The translations under genes and the position numbers were made by a program. Under the pieces are notes generated by a model. It saw only the letters and a list, made by a program, of their open reading frames with translations, was not told the DNA's origin and did no database searches. From contig CABQCM010000084.1 of NCBI GenBank assembly GCA_902462665.1, positions 1 to 6,524 of the forward strand: a stretch of 6,524 bases of DNA. The letters run 5' to 3'. This DNA comes from an uncultured Oscillospiraceae bacterium (GTDB lineage Bacteria > Bacillota > Clostridia > Oscillospirales > Acutalibacteraceae). Shown here one piece after another: positions 1 through 6,313 of the stretch (position 1 is its first letter; every line of letters starts with the position of its first letter).

Positions 1-33
1 CGGGATACCGCCCCGCCCGGCGCTGTATGCCTT

Positions 34-1587
34 TTATTTGGCGTATTCGATGGCGCGGCTCTCGCGGATAACGTGAACCTTGACCTGACCGGGATAATCG
101 AGATCGTTTTCGATCTTTTTGACGATTTCGCGGGCAGTGAGCACCATTTGATCGTCCGAAATGACTTCGGGCTTGACCATGATACGAATCTCGCGTCCGG
201 CCTGAATCGCAAAAGAATCCGACACTCCGTTGAAGGAATTGGCGATTTCCTCCAGCTTTTCCAGACGCTTAATGTAGTTCTCAATATTCTCACGCCGTGC
301 GCCCGGACGGGCGGCGGAAATGGCGTCGGCGGCCTGCACCAGGCATGCGATGACCGTTTTCGTCTCCACATCGCCGTGATGAGCGTGAATTGCGTGGACA
401 ACCTGCTCGTTTTCCTTATACTTTTTCGCAACCTCAACGCCGAGCTGGATGTGGGAACCCTCCATCTCGTGGTCAAGGGCTTTGCCGATGTCGTGCAGCA
501 AGCCGGCGCGACGGGCAAGACTGACGTCCTCGCCCAATTCAGCGGCCATCAGGCCGGTGAGATAGGCGACCTCAAGGGAGTGATTGAGTATGTTCTGACC
601 GTAGCTGGTGCGGTAGTGAAGCCGACCGAGAAGCTTGACAAGCTCGGGATTGATGTTGTGCACGCCGGTATCCAGAATGGCCCGTTCGCCCTCCTGCTTG
701 ATGACATGGTCCACCTCTTTGCGGGCTTTTTCGTACATATCCTCGATGCGGGCGGGATGAATACGGCCGTCGGCAATGAGCTTCTCCAAGGTCAACCGGG
801 CAATCTCGCGCCGGATGGGATCGAAGCAGGACAGAGTAATGGCCTCGGGTGTGTCGTCGATGATAAGATCCACCCCGGTCATGGTTTCAAGCGCACGAAT
901 ATTGCGGCCTTCGCGCCCGATAATGCGGCCCTTCATATCGTCGTTGGGAAGCGCTACCACCGAGACGGTCGCCTCGGACGAATGATCGGCCGCGCAGCGC
1001 TGAATGGCCTGGCTGATCATCTCGCGGGCTTTGGTTTCCACCGTTTCCTTATAACGCTGCTCAAAATCGAGCACCTTGACTGCCTTTTCGTGGGTCAGTT
1101 CGGTCTCAAGGTTGTTCAGCAGGTAGGCTTTGGCCTGGTCGGCCGTGTAGCCCGAAATACGCTCGAGCATCTCAAACTGGCTCTTTTTAATGGTTTCCGC
1201 CTCAGCGAGCCGCTCGTCGATTTCCTTTGCCTTCAAGGCAATTTTTTCTTCCTTGGTTTCCAAATTGGAGACCTTTTTGTCCAGGGATTCTTCCTTTTGC
1301 TGCAGTCTACGCTCCTGACGCTGAACCTCGCTGCGACGTTCGCGAATGTCCTTGTCCGCTTCGCTGCGCAGACGATGGATTTCATCCTTTGCCTCCAGTG
1401 TCATTTCCTTGCGTTTGGCCTCGGCGGTCTTCATCGCGTCGTTGAGCAGACGAATGGATTCCTGCTCGGCCGAACCGATGGCCGCTTCCGCTTTCTTTTT
1501 GCGGTAGCTGATACCGGCGAAAAAGCAGAGTGCTCCCAGCACAACGCCGCCCACAGCCAGTCCGATCAAAAATGCTGTCAGATCCAT
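34..1587 (-). CDS. rny: Ribonuclease Y (membrane-anchored endoribonuclease)
   Basis: RNase Y is the endonuclease that starts bulk mRNA decay in many Firmicutes, acting at the inner face of the cytoplasmic membrane. The 517-residue product has the complete family architecture: one N-terminal membrane helix (about residues 4-26, followed by RKKK), a long charged coiled coil (about 30-200), a KH RNA-binding domain with the GREG loop at 224-227, and an HD phosphohydrolase domain with the metal-binding His365-Asp366 in LLHDIGKA. The length matches the roughly 520-residue B. subtilis enzyme. I chose the ATG at 1587. An in-frame GTG at 1602 would add five residues, but it lies inside the AAGGAGGT ribosome binding site (1601-1608) and cannot use it; the ATG is about 12 nt downstream of that site. 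The gene has its own promoter and a long leader. No frame damage is visible. Only 33 nt lie beyond the TAA stop, so the downstream neighbour and terminator are unknown. Confidence 0.97.
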   Translation of the reverse strand: MDLTAFLIGLAVGGVVLGALCFFAGISYRKKKAEAAIGSAEQESIRLLNDAMKTAEAKRKEMTLEAKDEIHRLRSEADKDIRERRSEVQRQERRLQQKEESLDKKVSNLETKEEKIALKAKEIDERLAEAETIKKSQFEMLERISGYTADQAKAYLLNNLETELTHEKAVKVLDFEQRYKETVETKAREMISQAIQRCAADHSSEATVSVVALPNDDMKGRIIGREGRNIRALETMTGVDLIIDDTPEAITLSCFDPIRREIARLTLEKLIADGRIHPARIEDMYEKARKEVDHVIKQEGERAILDTGVHNINPELVKLLGRLHYRTSYGQNILNHSLEVAYLTGLMAAELGEDVSLARRAGLLHDIGKALDHEMEGSHIQLGVEVAKKYKENEQVVHAIHAHHGDVETKTVIACLVQAADAISAARPGARRENIENYIKRLEKLEEIANSFNGVSDSFAIQAGREIRIMVKPEVISDDQMVLTAREIVKKIENDLDYPGQVKVHVIRESRAIEYAK

Positions 1588-1600
1588 GGGGAAAGGAAAC

Positions 1601-1608
1601 ACCTCCTT
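1601..1608 (-). promoter_or_regulatory. Ribosome binding site deciding the rny start
   Basis: On the minus strand this reads AAGGAGGT, a near-perfect match to the 16S rRNA anti-Shine-Dalgarno sequence. It overlaps the upstream in-frame GTG (1600-1602) and therefore supports initiation at the ATG at 1587. The spacing of about 12 nt is slightly longer than ideal. Confidence 0.85.
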
Positions 1609-1669
1609 CTATATTAACCGCTTTGAAGAGACGGCGTCTGCCCTCTCCTCCCAGGCTGCGGATTAACCC

Positions 1670-1698
1670 GGTTCGCTGTTGTGCGCAGGCCGCGAACC
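1670..1698 (-). repeat. 7-bp inverted repeat in the rny leader
   Basis: The arms GGTTCGC (1670-1676) and GCGAACC (1692-1698) are exact reverse complements separated by 15 nt. They could form a stem-loop in the rny leader RNA. No poly-U follows, so termination is unlikely. Its function is unknown. Confidence 0.5.
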
Positions 1699-1726
1699 CA
1701 CCCGAATGGTTGCATATTGAAACTTG

Positions 1727-1748
1727 CCCTCATTCGCCAAATTGAGGG
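1727..1748. repeat. 6-bp inverted repeat near the rny transcription start
   Basis: CCCTCA (1727-1732) and TGAGGG (1743-1748) are exact inverted copies around a 10-nt AT-rich spacer, about 25-45 nt downstream of the predicted transcription start. It could be an RNA hairpin or a protein-binding dyad. The evidence is limited to symmetry. Confidence 0.35.
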
Positions 1749-1778
1749 TGAACTTTCACATAGAAACGCATTAAAAAT

Positions 1779-1807
1779 ATTTTATCTCTAATTGCCTCAA
1801 AAGTCAA
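1779..1807 (-). promoter_or_regulatory. Sigma-A type promoter for rny
   Basis: Read on the minus strand, TTGACT (-35, 1802-1807) is separated by exactly 17 nt from TAAAAT (-10, 1779-1784); each hexamer matches the consensus at five of six positions. The DNA upstream of the -35 is AT-rich (a run of T and TAATAAA near 1822-1835), as in UP elements. Transcription should start near 1772. The promoter lies downstream of maf, so rny can be expressed independently of it. Confidence 0.85.
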
Positions 1808-1947
1808 TATGCCAAGCCAGATTTATTAAAAAACCCGGAAAACGGACTTCTGGGGCGAATTTAGGCGATTTTCGGCGCACAGCGAGGCGACAGCGGGCGC
1901 AGCGGGGCTTGCCGGCGAACGGCGCTCGAATCGACGACCGGGGGACC
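1808..1947. other. Intergenic DNA between maf and the rny promoter
   Basis: Together with the rny leader and promoter this makes a gene-free stretch of about 360 nt. The maf-proximal half is very GC-rich with short self-complementary stretches (for example GCCG and CGGC around TTCGC near 1911-1923). The promoter-proximal part is AT-rich. On the minus strand a run of six T follows CCGGG near 1830, with only a 3-bp stem before it, so a convincing terminator for maf is not visible. Confidence 0.4.
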
Positions 1948-2505
1948 TTATTTGCAGATATGGCGCAGCAGCCGGCTAAGCGCGCCCAAAGGAAGGCCGA
2001 CGACGTTGTAATAATCCCCCTGGATACCGCGCACAAATACCGCGCCCGCCCCTTGAATTCCATAGCCGCCCGCCTTGTCATACGGCTCGCTGGTGGCGAT
2101 ATAGTCCTCGATTTGTTGGAAAGAAAGGGGATAAAAGGTCACGCGCGTGGTGGAGCGAAAACACCACGTTAAAGCGTCCTGTGCAAGGCAGCAGCCGGTG
2201 ACGACCTCATGAGTGCGTCCGGACAAAGATTCCAGCATGGCGCGAGCCTGCAAAACGTCCGCAGGCTTTCCCAGCATTTGCTCCCCTAAAATGACCCCGG
2301 TATCGCATCCGAGCACCAAAGCCCACGGATGGCGGCGGGCAATCAACGAGGCTTTTCCCCGGGCGAGAAAGACAGGGCGCTCCCGCGCGGGCAGCACGTC
2401 GGCCGCCGATTCGTCCATGCTGGCCGGCTCAACGTCAAAATGAGGGACAATGCGCTCGAGCAGTTCCCTGCGGCGCGGAGAGGCGGAGGCAAGAATCCAA
2501 TGCAT
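1948..2505 (-). CDS. maf: Maf family nucleoside triphosphate pyrophosphatase
   Basis: Maf proteins are cytoplasmic house-cleaning enzymes that hydrolyse non-canonical or surplus nucleotides to the monophosphate and pyrophosphate; in B. subtilis the protein was first linked to septum formation. The 185-residue product spans the whole family length. Visible motifs are SASPRRREL (7-15, phosphate-binding loop), DE at 31-32, ARGKA (48-52), GCDTGV with the catalytic-type Asp68, LGKP (78-81), LSGRTHEVVTG (94-104), EPYDKAGGYGIQG (140-152) and NVVGLP (167-172). The EPxDKAG-YGIQG block and overall resemblance to B. subtilis Maf suggest dTTP/UTP-type specificity (inference). The ATG at 2505 is preceded by AAGGAG (2517-2522) at about 11 nt. 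It follows the dockerin gene's terminator directly, with no clear promoter between. Cys67 replaces the commoner Ala before the Asp; otherwise it looks intact. Confidence 0.95.
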   Translation of the reverse strand: MHWILASASPRRRELLERIVPHFDVEPASMDESAADVLPARERPVFLARGKASLIARRHPWALVLGCDTGVILGEQMLGKPADVLQARAMLESLSGRTHEVVTGCCLAQDALTWCFRSTTRVTFYPLSFQQIEDYIATSEPYDKAGGYGIQGAGAVFVRGIQGDYYNVVGLPLGALSRLLRHICK

Positions 2506-2525
2506 TGATCATCGTTCTCCTTCAT

Positions 2526-2559
2526 AAAAAAGTAGACTGCCCCATGAGAAGGGCAGCCT
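2526..2559 (-). terminator. Intrinsic terminator after the dockerin-protein gene
   Basis: Read on the minus strand, the arm AGGCTGCCC (2559-2551) pairs with GGGCAGTCT (2542-2534) across an 8-nt loop. This gives nine pairs including one G-U, followed two bases later by six T (2531-2526). On the plus strand the hairpin has a mismatch and no T-run, so it works in one direction only. It lies about 60 nt after the stop codon at 2621 and only 3 nt before the maf ribosome binding site. Confidence 0.85.
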
Positions 2560-2567
2560 GAATTACT

Positions 2568-2609
2568 GCCCGGGGAGGAACGCCGCAAGCGCGCGGCGCA
2601 TCCCCCGGC
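2568..2609 (-). repeat. GC-rich extended stem-loop preceding the terminator
   Basis: An inner GC-rich stem near 2582-2600 (CGCCGC and GCGGCG around a short loop) is flanked by outer complementary runs of C and G (GCCCGGGG near 2568-2575, CCCCCGGC near 2602-2609). There is no T-run directly behind it. It may stabilise the 3' end of the upstream mRNA or help the following terminator. This is seen only as base complementarity. Confidence 0.5.
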
Positions 2610-2620
2610 GTGAAACTCGG

Positions 2621-5572
2621 TTATGAGACTTGCGAATAGACGCCCGATGGGCCGTCCACCCGGTATTTGATTCCCAGCAACGAAATGGCTCCGCCCCAGC
2701 CCGCGGTGGGATCGGTGTTGCGAATGCGCAGAAAGAGCGTGCCGCCGGTCAAGCCATAGTCGGCGGGAGACAGACAGCGCATTCCGGCGTTTTCGGAGGT
2801 TACCCGATGGTCGTATTCCTGCGATACATCCCATACTGTCTGGTAATGCTGGTTATCGGAGGAAATCTCCACCAAATAGTTTTGACGCAGGGAGAGGGTG
2901 AGGATAGCGGCGGGCAGGGCGTCGAGATCAAAGCGATAGACCAGCCGAGCGTCCAAATCACAGAAACGAACTTCCGCGTTGGAAAACGCGGTATTTTCCA
3001 CAAGATAGGCTTCGTCCTCGCCCGACGCATTGGTACGCACCAGGATGTCTTCGTAATGGCTGGCCGGCGGAATCTGTTGGCCGACCGTGTCCCACGATAC
3101 CGTCACGGTAGTGGGGGAGGCAGGGCCGGCGTGGGTCTGTACCAGCAGGGAATGGGTATCGCTGTCCCATTCCACCGCGGTGCCGACGGCCTGACCGGTT
3201 TCGTTTTGCGCCTCCACTTTTGCTGGAAACAGCCCCTTTGGCGCGGTGATGCGGGTCGAGATGAGGGCATTTTGCGCCCCGGTAACCTGAAATATGGTCT
3301 GTTCTCTCGTTTCCGTTCGGCCATCCTGGCCGATGCTGCCCGAATAGGCTACGTGGGGGAGGCTGTCGTCTACCGCCGAGAGGTCATAGTATAATGCCGA
3401 CGTGCCCTTAGTCACAACAGGATCGACCACCACCGGCAGGCGGCTGTCGAAGATATCAATAAAGGTTCCTGGAAGGCAAGCGTCGTCCTGCACCGGATGT
3501 ACCGCCACATAGTTGCCACGCCGCGCAGTAAAGGCATTGGCCGAAACATACGAATAATCGGTATATTGCAGAGCATAGCGGGTGAGCTGGCGCAGAAGGT
3601 TTGCACCAGCACGCGAGTCGCTGTAAGCGGCCGAGCTGAGCGAGCAGGCGACCACATGCCCCTGCCCCACGGCGGAGGTAAAGCCGATGGTTTGCCCGCC
3701 TGCGGTTAGTACGGGCTGTGTGGCTCCCGCAAAAGCCGCCTGAAATCCATCGTTTTGTACGAGTATGCCGCCCTCGTTTTCCAATTCCGCTTGATAAGAG
3801 GGCGAAGTCCATTCCAGCAAAGCGCCGCCTTCCGGCCGGGTTACGCTGATGTCGTCCAAACCGAGGTGCAACAGCAGATTGTTCAGCGGAGTTCCTCCTT
3901 TTTCGGAGGGTGACCACCATTCGCTCGCCATGCTTTCGTAAGCGTCATGCCCGCCGAGATAAAGCAGAGTGCCGCCGCCGCGTACCCAATCGGCGATAGC
4001 GGTGTTGACCTGTTCGCTCAATGGCTTCATGCAGTCGTAGGAAACCATCAGAAGGGTGACTCCCTCCAAATCGTCGGGGGAGGTAATGCATTCCATGGCC
4101 TTTTGGCGTACGGGAATCCCATCGGTGACCAGAGGCGTGGTCAGACCATAGTAACACTGATAGGCGCTGCGTGCCCAGCCGTTGTGCTCGGTCTGCCAGG
4201 AAAGGGTGTCGGACAGCAACAGGGCGATGCCCGGCGTGCCGCCGGTAAAGCAGTAATCCTGCCCTGAGATGTCCAACGCGGCGCGGTGAATGTTTGTCTG
4301 CTCGGTGCGATAACGGTCCGAAACGTTGGTAAAGCTGCGGTCGGGATAGATGAATTGCCAGCGGTTGACGTCCGACTGCATAAGGGAGGCGACGATTTGG
4401 TCGTGGTTGAGAATGCGCCAGTAGGGTTCGTTTTGCCCCTCGGCCGTGTCGGACATGGCGTCGTCCAACGCATAGAGGGGGATGCCGTAATAACGCGCTG
4501 CGTCCACAAAGGAGCCATAGCCGAGATAGCCGCGCACAAAGGGATACTCTTGCACCACGCCGCCGCATGGAATTGCACCGGCAATGGTGTTGCTCCAAAC
4601 CTGCGCGGTCAGCGAACCGACCCGGCGGGTGGCTAGCATGTGATGCACCCCGCCGGTAATCCCGCCGTCGTAGAGCGAATAGGCCACCGTGCTGTGCGGG
4701 GCGATGTTGAGCTCGATGTCGGGAGAGATGGCGGCGATAGCGTCGGCATAGGTTTCAATCGCCCGCGTGTGGGTGAAAATATTCAGCCGTTGGGACTGAA
4801 AGACCGCCTCGGGCGAGGAGAGTGGGTCTACCCAGGGGGCGCCGAAATGCTCCTGCCAGAGTTGCTTGTAGGTATCGCCGTAAAGCCCGCGCCGCAGCAT
4901 TTCAGGCTCAACGATGGAGCACATGTCGGTGTCGGGAGTCAGAGAAGGCAGCAGATGCTCGCGGATAAAATAATCCATGTACTGCTGCGTCAGCAGCACA
5001 TAGGGTCGGGAGCCATACGGCTCGCCTGAGGAGGTGTACTGCAAATCCTCCGGATGAAGCTCGGCGTATTCGCCGGGGAAATTAAAGTTGAATTCCTTCA
5101 TTAAATAAGGATATCCCTGCCCGGCGGTGGCGGCCATATCGGTGTTGACGTGCATGGTGTCGTAGTTGACCACGCCCGAATAGCTGCGCGGACCGTCAAT
5201 CTCAATCGGGCCGCGGCTCTGCACATACTGCCCCTGCCGCATTGAGTAGGTTAGTCCCTCCATTCCAGCGAGAGGCTGGGCGGGAAAGTGATGGTTCAGC
5301 CCCACCGAACGCTGTAAAATCATCAGCGCGTCGGCCGCGTCAATTTGGGCGCTGCCGTCCACATCGGCGGCCTGTGCCGCTGCCTCACTGAGCTGCACCA
5401 GAGAAACCGAGTGCTGTAAGCACAGCAGCGCGTCGGCTGCGTTGATGGAGCCGTCGCCGTCCACGTCGCCTACCTTGGTCGATTCCGCCGTCGAAATGCG
5501 CGGCGTCAGCATCAAAGGGGTCAGAAGAACGAAAGAACACAGGAGCGATAAGATTTTTTGCATTCGTTTCAT
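2621..5572 (-). CDS. Secreted dockerin-containing glycoside-hydrolase-like protein
   Basis: The product of about 983 residues is probably an exported enzyme that docks onto a cohesin scaffold. A signal peptide (KRMQK, hydrophobic core 7-24, likely cleavage after STA at 29) leads into a type I dockerin (about 34-92) with two F-hand loops: D36-D38-D40-D47 and D70-D72-S74-D81, each followed by ALxxLQxSV/VGL-like helices. A long region (about 100-480) resembles TIM-barrel beta-galactosidase-like proteins, with IVEPEM (Glu222, Glu224) and LYALDD (Asp370, Asp371) as candidate active-site segments. A Rossmann-like glutamine-amidotransferase fold (about 495-590, with WVRGGGTLLYLGGHD ending at Asp543) recalls the GH42 trimerisation domain. 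Beta-rich modules follow, the last (about 835-975) resembling a discoidin/CBM-type sandwich. The exact hydrolase family and substrate are not recognised. The ATG at 5572 has GGTGA upstream; a GTG at 5581 (AAGG upstream) is a possible alternative. Longer starts are excluded because the open frame begins inside the -35 box of the promoter. An N-terminal dockerin is unusual. Confidence 0.85.
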   Translation of the reverse strand: MKRMQKILSLLCSFVLLTPLMLTPRISTAESTKVGDVDGDGSINAADALLCLQHSVSLVQLSEAAAQAADVDGSAQIDAADALMILQRSVGLNHHFPAQPLAGMEGLTYSMRQGQYVQSRGPIEIDGPRSYSGVVNYDTMHVNTDMAATAGQGYPYLMKEFNFNFPGEYAELHPEDLQYTSSGEPYGSRPYVLLTQQYMDYFIREHLLPSLTPDTDMCSIVEPEMLRRGLYGDTYKQLWQEHFGAPWVDPLSSPEAVFQSQRLNIFTHTRAIETYADAIAAISPDIELNIAPHSTVAYSLYDGGITGGVHHMLATRRVGSLTAQVWSNTIAGAIPCGGVVQEYPFVRGYLGYGSFVDAARYYGIPLYALDDAMSDTAEGQNEPYWRILNHDQIVASLMQSDVNRWQFIYPDRSFTNVSDRYRTEQTNIHRAALDISGQDYCFTGGTPGIALLLSDTLSWQTEHNGWARSAYQCYYGLTTPLVTDGIPVRQKAMECITSPDDLEGVTLLMVSYDCMKPLSEQVNTAIADWVRGGGTLLYLGGHDAYESMASEWWSPSEKGGTPLNNLLLHLGLDDISVTRPEGGALLEWTSPSYQAELENEGGILVQNDGFQAAFAGATQPVLTAGGQTIGFTSAVGQGHVVACSLSSAAYSDSRAGANLLRQLTRYALQYTDYSYVSANAFTARRGNYVAVHPVQDDACLPGTFIDIFDSRLPVVVDPVVTKGTSALYYDLSAVDDSLPHVAYSGSIGQDGRTETREQTIFQVTGAQNALISTRITAPKGLFPAKVEAQNETGQAVGTAVEWDSDTHSLLVQTHAGPASPTTVTVSWDTVGQQIPPASHYEDILVRTNASGEDEAYLVENTAFSNAEVRFCDLDARLVYRFDLDALPAAILTLSLRQNYLVEISSDNQHYQTVWDVSQEYDHRVTSENAGMRCLSPADYGLTGGTLFLRIRNTDPTAGWGGAISLLGIKYRVDGPSGVYSQVS
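5271..5473 (-). other. Type I dockerin domain coding segment
   Basis: This segment encodes the duplicated 22-residue-type calcium-binding repeat of residues 34-92 plus the following linker. Repeat 1 is DVDGDGSINAAD and repeat 2 is DVDGSAQIDAAD. Position 5 of the second loop is Ser instead of Asp or Asn. Both repeats have Ala-Ala at loop positions 10-11, where C. thermocellum dockerins usually have Ser/Thr, so the cohesin partner should differ from that type. In known cellulosomal enzymes this domain binds a cohesin on a scaffoldin. Confidence 0.85.
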
Positions 5573-5657
5573 ATCATTCACCAAGCCTTGCCCGGTCAGG
5601 GCATACGTCCTTTCGGATGAAAATGGCGGCGTTGGATGTTGCCGCGGCGCGCCGTCT
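5573..5657 (-). promoter_or_regulatory. Short GC-rich leader of the dockerin gene
   Basis: This is the predicted 5' untranslated region of about 85 nt. It contains several small complementary pairs: GCGGC/GCCGC around a 10-nt loop (near 5625-5644), TCC-GAAA-GGA with a GNRA loop (near 5611-5620), and GCCC/GGGC around a 4-5-nt loop (near 5591-5603), the last close to the start codon. I do not recognise a known riboswitch. The structures may only reflect GC-richness. Confidence 0.35.
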
Positions 5658-5663
5658 ACCGCT

Positions 5664-5692
5664 ATCATAGCGTAGCGTACTCGATCCGTCAA
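5664..5692 (-). promoter_or_regulatory. Sigma-A type promoter for the dockerin gene
   Basis: Read on the minus strand, TTGACG (-35, 5687-5692) and TATGAT (-10, 5664-5669) are separated by exactly 17 nt; each matches the consensus at five of six positions. Transcription should start near 5657. The TTG of this -35 box is also the first possible start codon of the open frame, which shows that the real translation start is downstream. Confidence 0.85.
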
Positions 5693-5735
5693 GTATAAAA
5701 TACCGGGTGCGAAAAGAATTCGTCCTCTGGCTGTC

Positions 5736-5764
5736 TTGAAGGAATCGGGCGCTTGTGATACAAT
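5736..5764 (+). promoter_or_regulatory. Promoter for the GNAT gene pair
   Basis: TTGAAG (-35, 5736-5741) and TACAAT (-10, 5759-5764) are 17 nt apart. The -10 is preceded by TGA, giving an extended -10 (TGN) element that compensates for the weaker -35. Transcription should start near 5771, just before the ribosome binding site, so the leader is very short. It diverges from the dockerin-gene promoter, with about 43 nt between the two -35 boxes. Confidence 0.75.
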
Positions 5765-5797
5765 TAAAGCGAAAGCCAGAGAAGGAAGGAGAAAACC

Positions 5798-6274
5798 ATG
5801 GAAAACCTGAAAATACGGTGCGCGATGGAATCCGATCTGAACGTCATCAACAAGTTACTGTATCAGGTTCATCAGGTTCACAGCGACGTGCGACCGGATT
5901 TGTTTCGGGCTGGCGCGAAGAAATACAGGGACGATGAGCTGAAAACAATCATCTCGGACGATCGTCGCCCCATTTTTGTGGCGGAACAAGACAGAACCGT
6001 TTTGGGCTACGCTTTTTGCGTGCACCAGCAGTATGTCAACGATAATAACATGACCGATGTAAAAACCCTTTATATCGATGATTTGTGCGTGGATGAGACC
6101 GCGAGAAATATGCATATCGGCCGGCGTTTGTATGAATATGTCGTGGATTATGCCAGACAGCATGGATATTACAATGTGACGCTGAACGTATGGGCGGATA
6201 ATGGAAATGCTGTGAAATTTTACGAGAAGCTCGGTCTTAAAATTCAGAAAATCGGGATGGAAAAAATACTGTAG
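5798..6274 (+). CDS. GNAT family N-acetyltransferase
   Basis: GNAT enzymes transfer an acetyl group from acetyl-CoA to an amine on a protein, antibiotic or metabolite. The 158-residue product has the usual length and order: an opening beta strand and helix (KIRCAMESDLNVINKLL, 5-21), a segment QVHQVHSDVRPDLFR (23-37), the central strands FVAEQDRTVLGYAF (60-73) and LYIDDLCVDETAR (91-103), the CoA pyrophosphate loop RNMHIGRRL (103-111), and the C-terminal NVWADNGNAVKFYEKLGL (130-147). The first Gly of the RxxGxG/A signature is replaced by His106, while Gly108 remains. The substrate cannot be read from the sequence; RimI-like protein acetylation or small-molecule acetylation are both possible. 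The ATG at 5798 has AAGGAG (5786-5791) at 6 nt. The second GNAT gene follows within 40 nt, suggesting an operon. The DNA looks more AT-rich than the leftward genes. Confidence 0.93.
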   Translation: MENLKIRCAMESDLNVINKLLYQVHQVHSDVRPDLFRAGAKKYRDDELKTIISDDRRPIFVAEQDRTVLGYAFCVHQQYVNDNNMTDVKTLYIDDLCVDETARNMHIGRRLYEYVVDYARQHGYYNVTLNVWADNGNAVKFYEKLGLKIQKIGMEKIL

Positions 6275-6313
6275 CGTCAAGTTGGAGTGGGAAATATGGG
6301 AGGGAGCATTTGC

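Larger units (their letters stand above)
1588..1771 (-). promoter_or_regulatory. Long 5' leader of rny with inverted repeats
   Basis: This is the predicted untranslated leader between the rny promoter and its ATG, about 185 nt. It contains no credible gene. It has two inverted repeats: CCCTCA/TGAGGG with a 10-nt loop (1727-1748), and GGTTCGC/GCGAACC with a 15-nt loop (1670-1698). Neither is followed by a T-run, so neither is an obvious terminator. A leader of this length before a major RNase gene could be a site of control, for example self-cleavage by the enzyme, but that is inference; no known riboswitch class is recognisable by eye. Confidence 0.5.

Noticed and set aside
1..33. Possible hairpin or terminator downstream of rny (GGGATACCGCCCC region)
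   Set aside because: Only 33 nt are available, no T-run is visible on the minus strand, and the complementary arm would lie outside the window.
73..1617. Open frame of 514 codons on the plus strand opposite rny
   Set aside because: It is antisense to a well-conserved RNase Y gene, has no matching ribosome binding site or promoter, and its translation is compositionally odd with no recognisable domain. It follows from the codon bias of rny.
1685..1706. T-box-like sequence GGGTGGGTTCGCGG in the rny leader (minus strand)
   Set aside because: It differs from the T-box core GGGTGGNACCGCG at key positions, no terminator/antiterminator pair or stem I is visible, and rny is not an amino-acid-related gene.
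2630..3394. Open frame of 254 codons on the plus strand opposite the dockerin gene
   Set aside because: It lies entirely inside the coding region of the larger gene on the other strand, lacks a recognisable domain, and is explained by high GC content reducing stop codons.
5573..5692. N-terminal extension of the dockerin protein from a TTG at 5692
   Set aside because: The TTG is the -35 box of the promoter and the extension would precede the transcription start; it would also bury the signal peptide about 40 residues inside.
5862..5880. Tandem 9-bp direct repeat ATCAGGTTC in the first GNAT gene
   Set aside because: It stays in frame, encodes Gln-Val-His twice, and fits a helix normally found at this point in the family; two copies are too few to suggest a functional repeat array.
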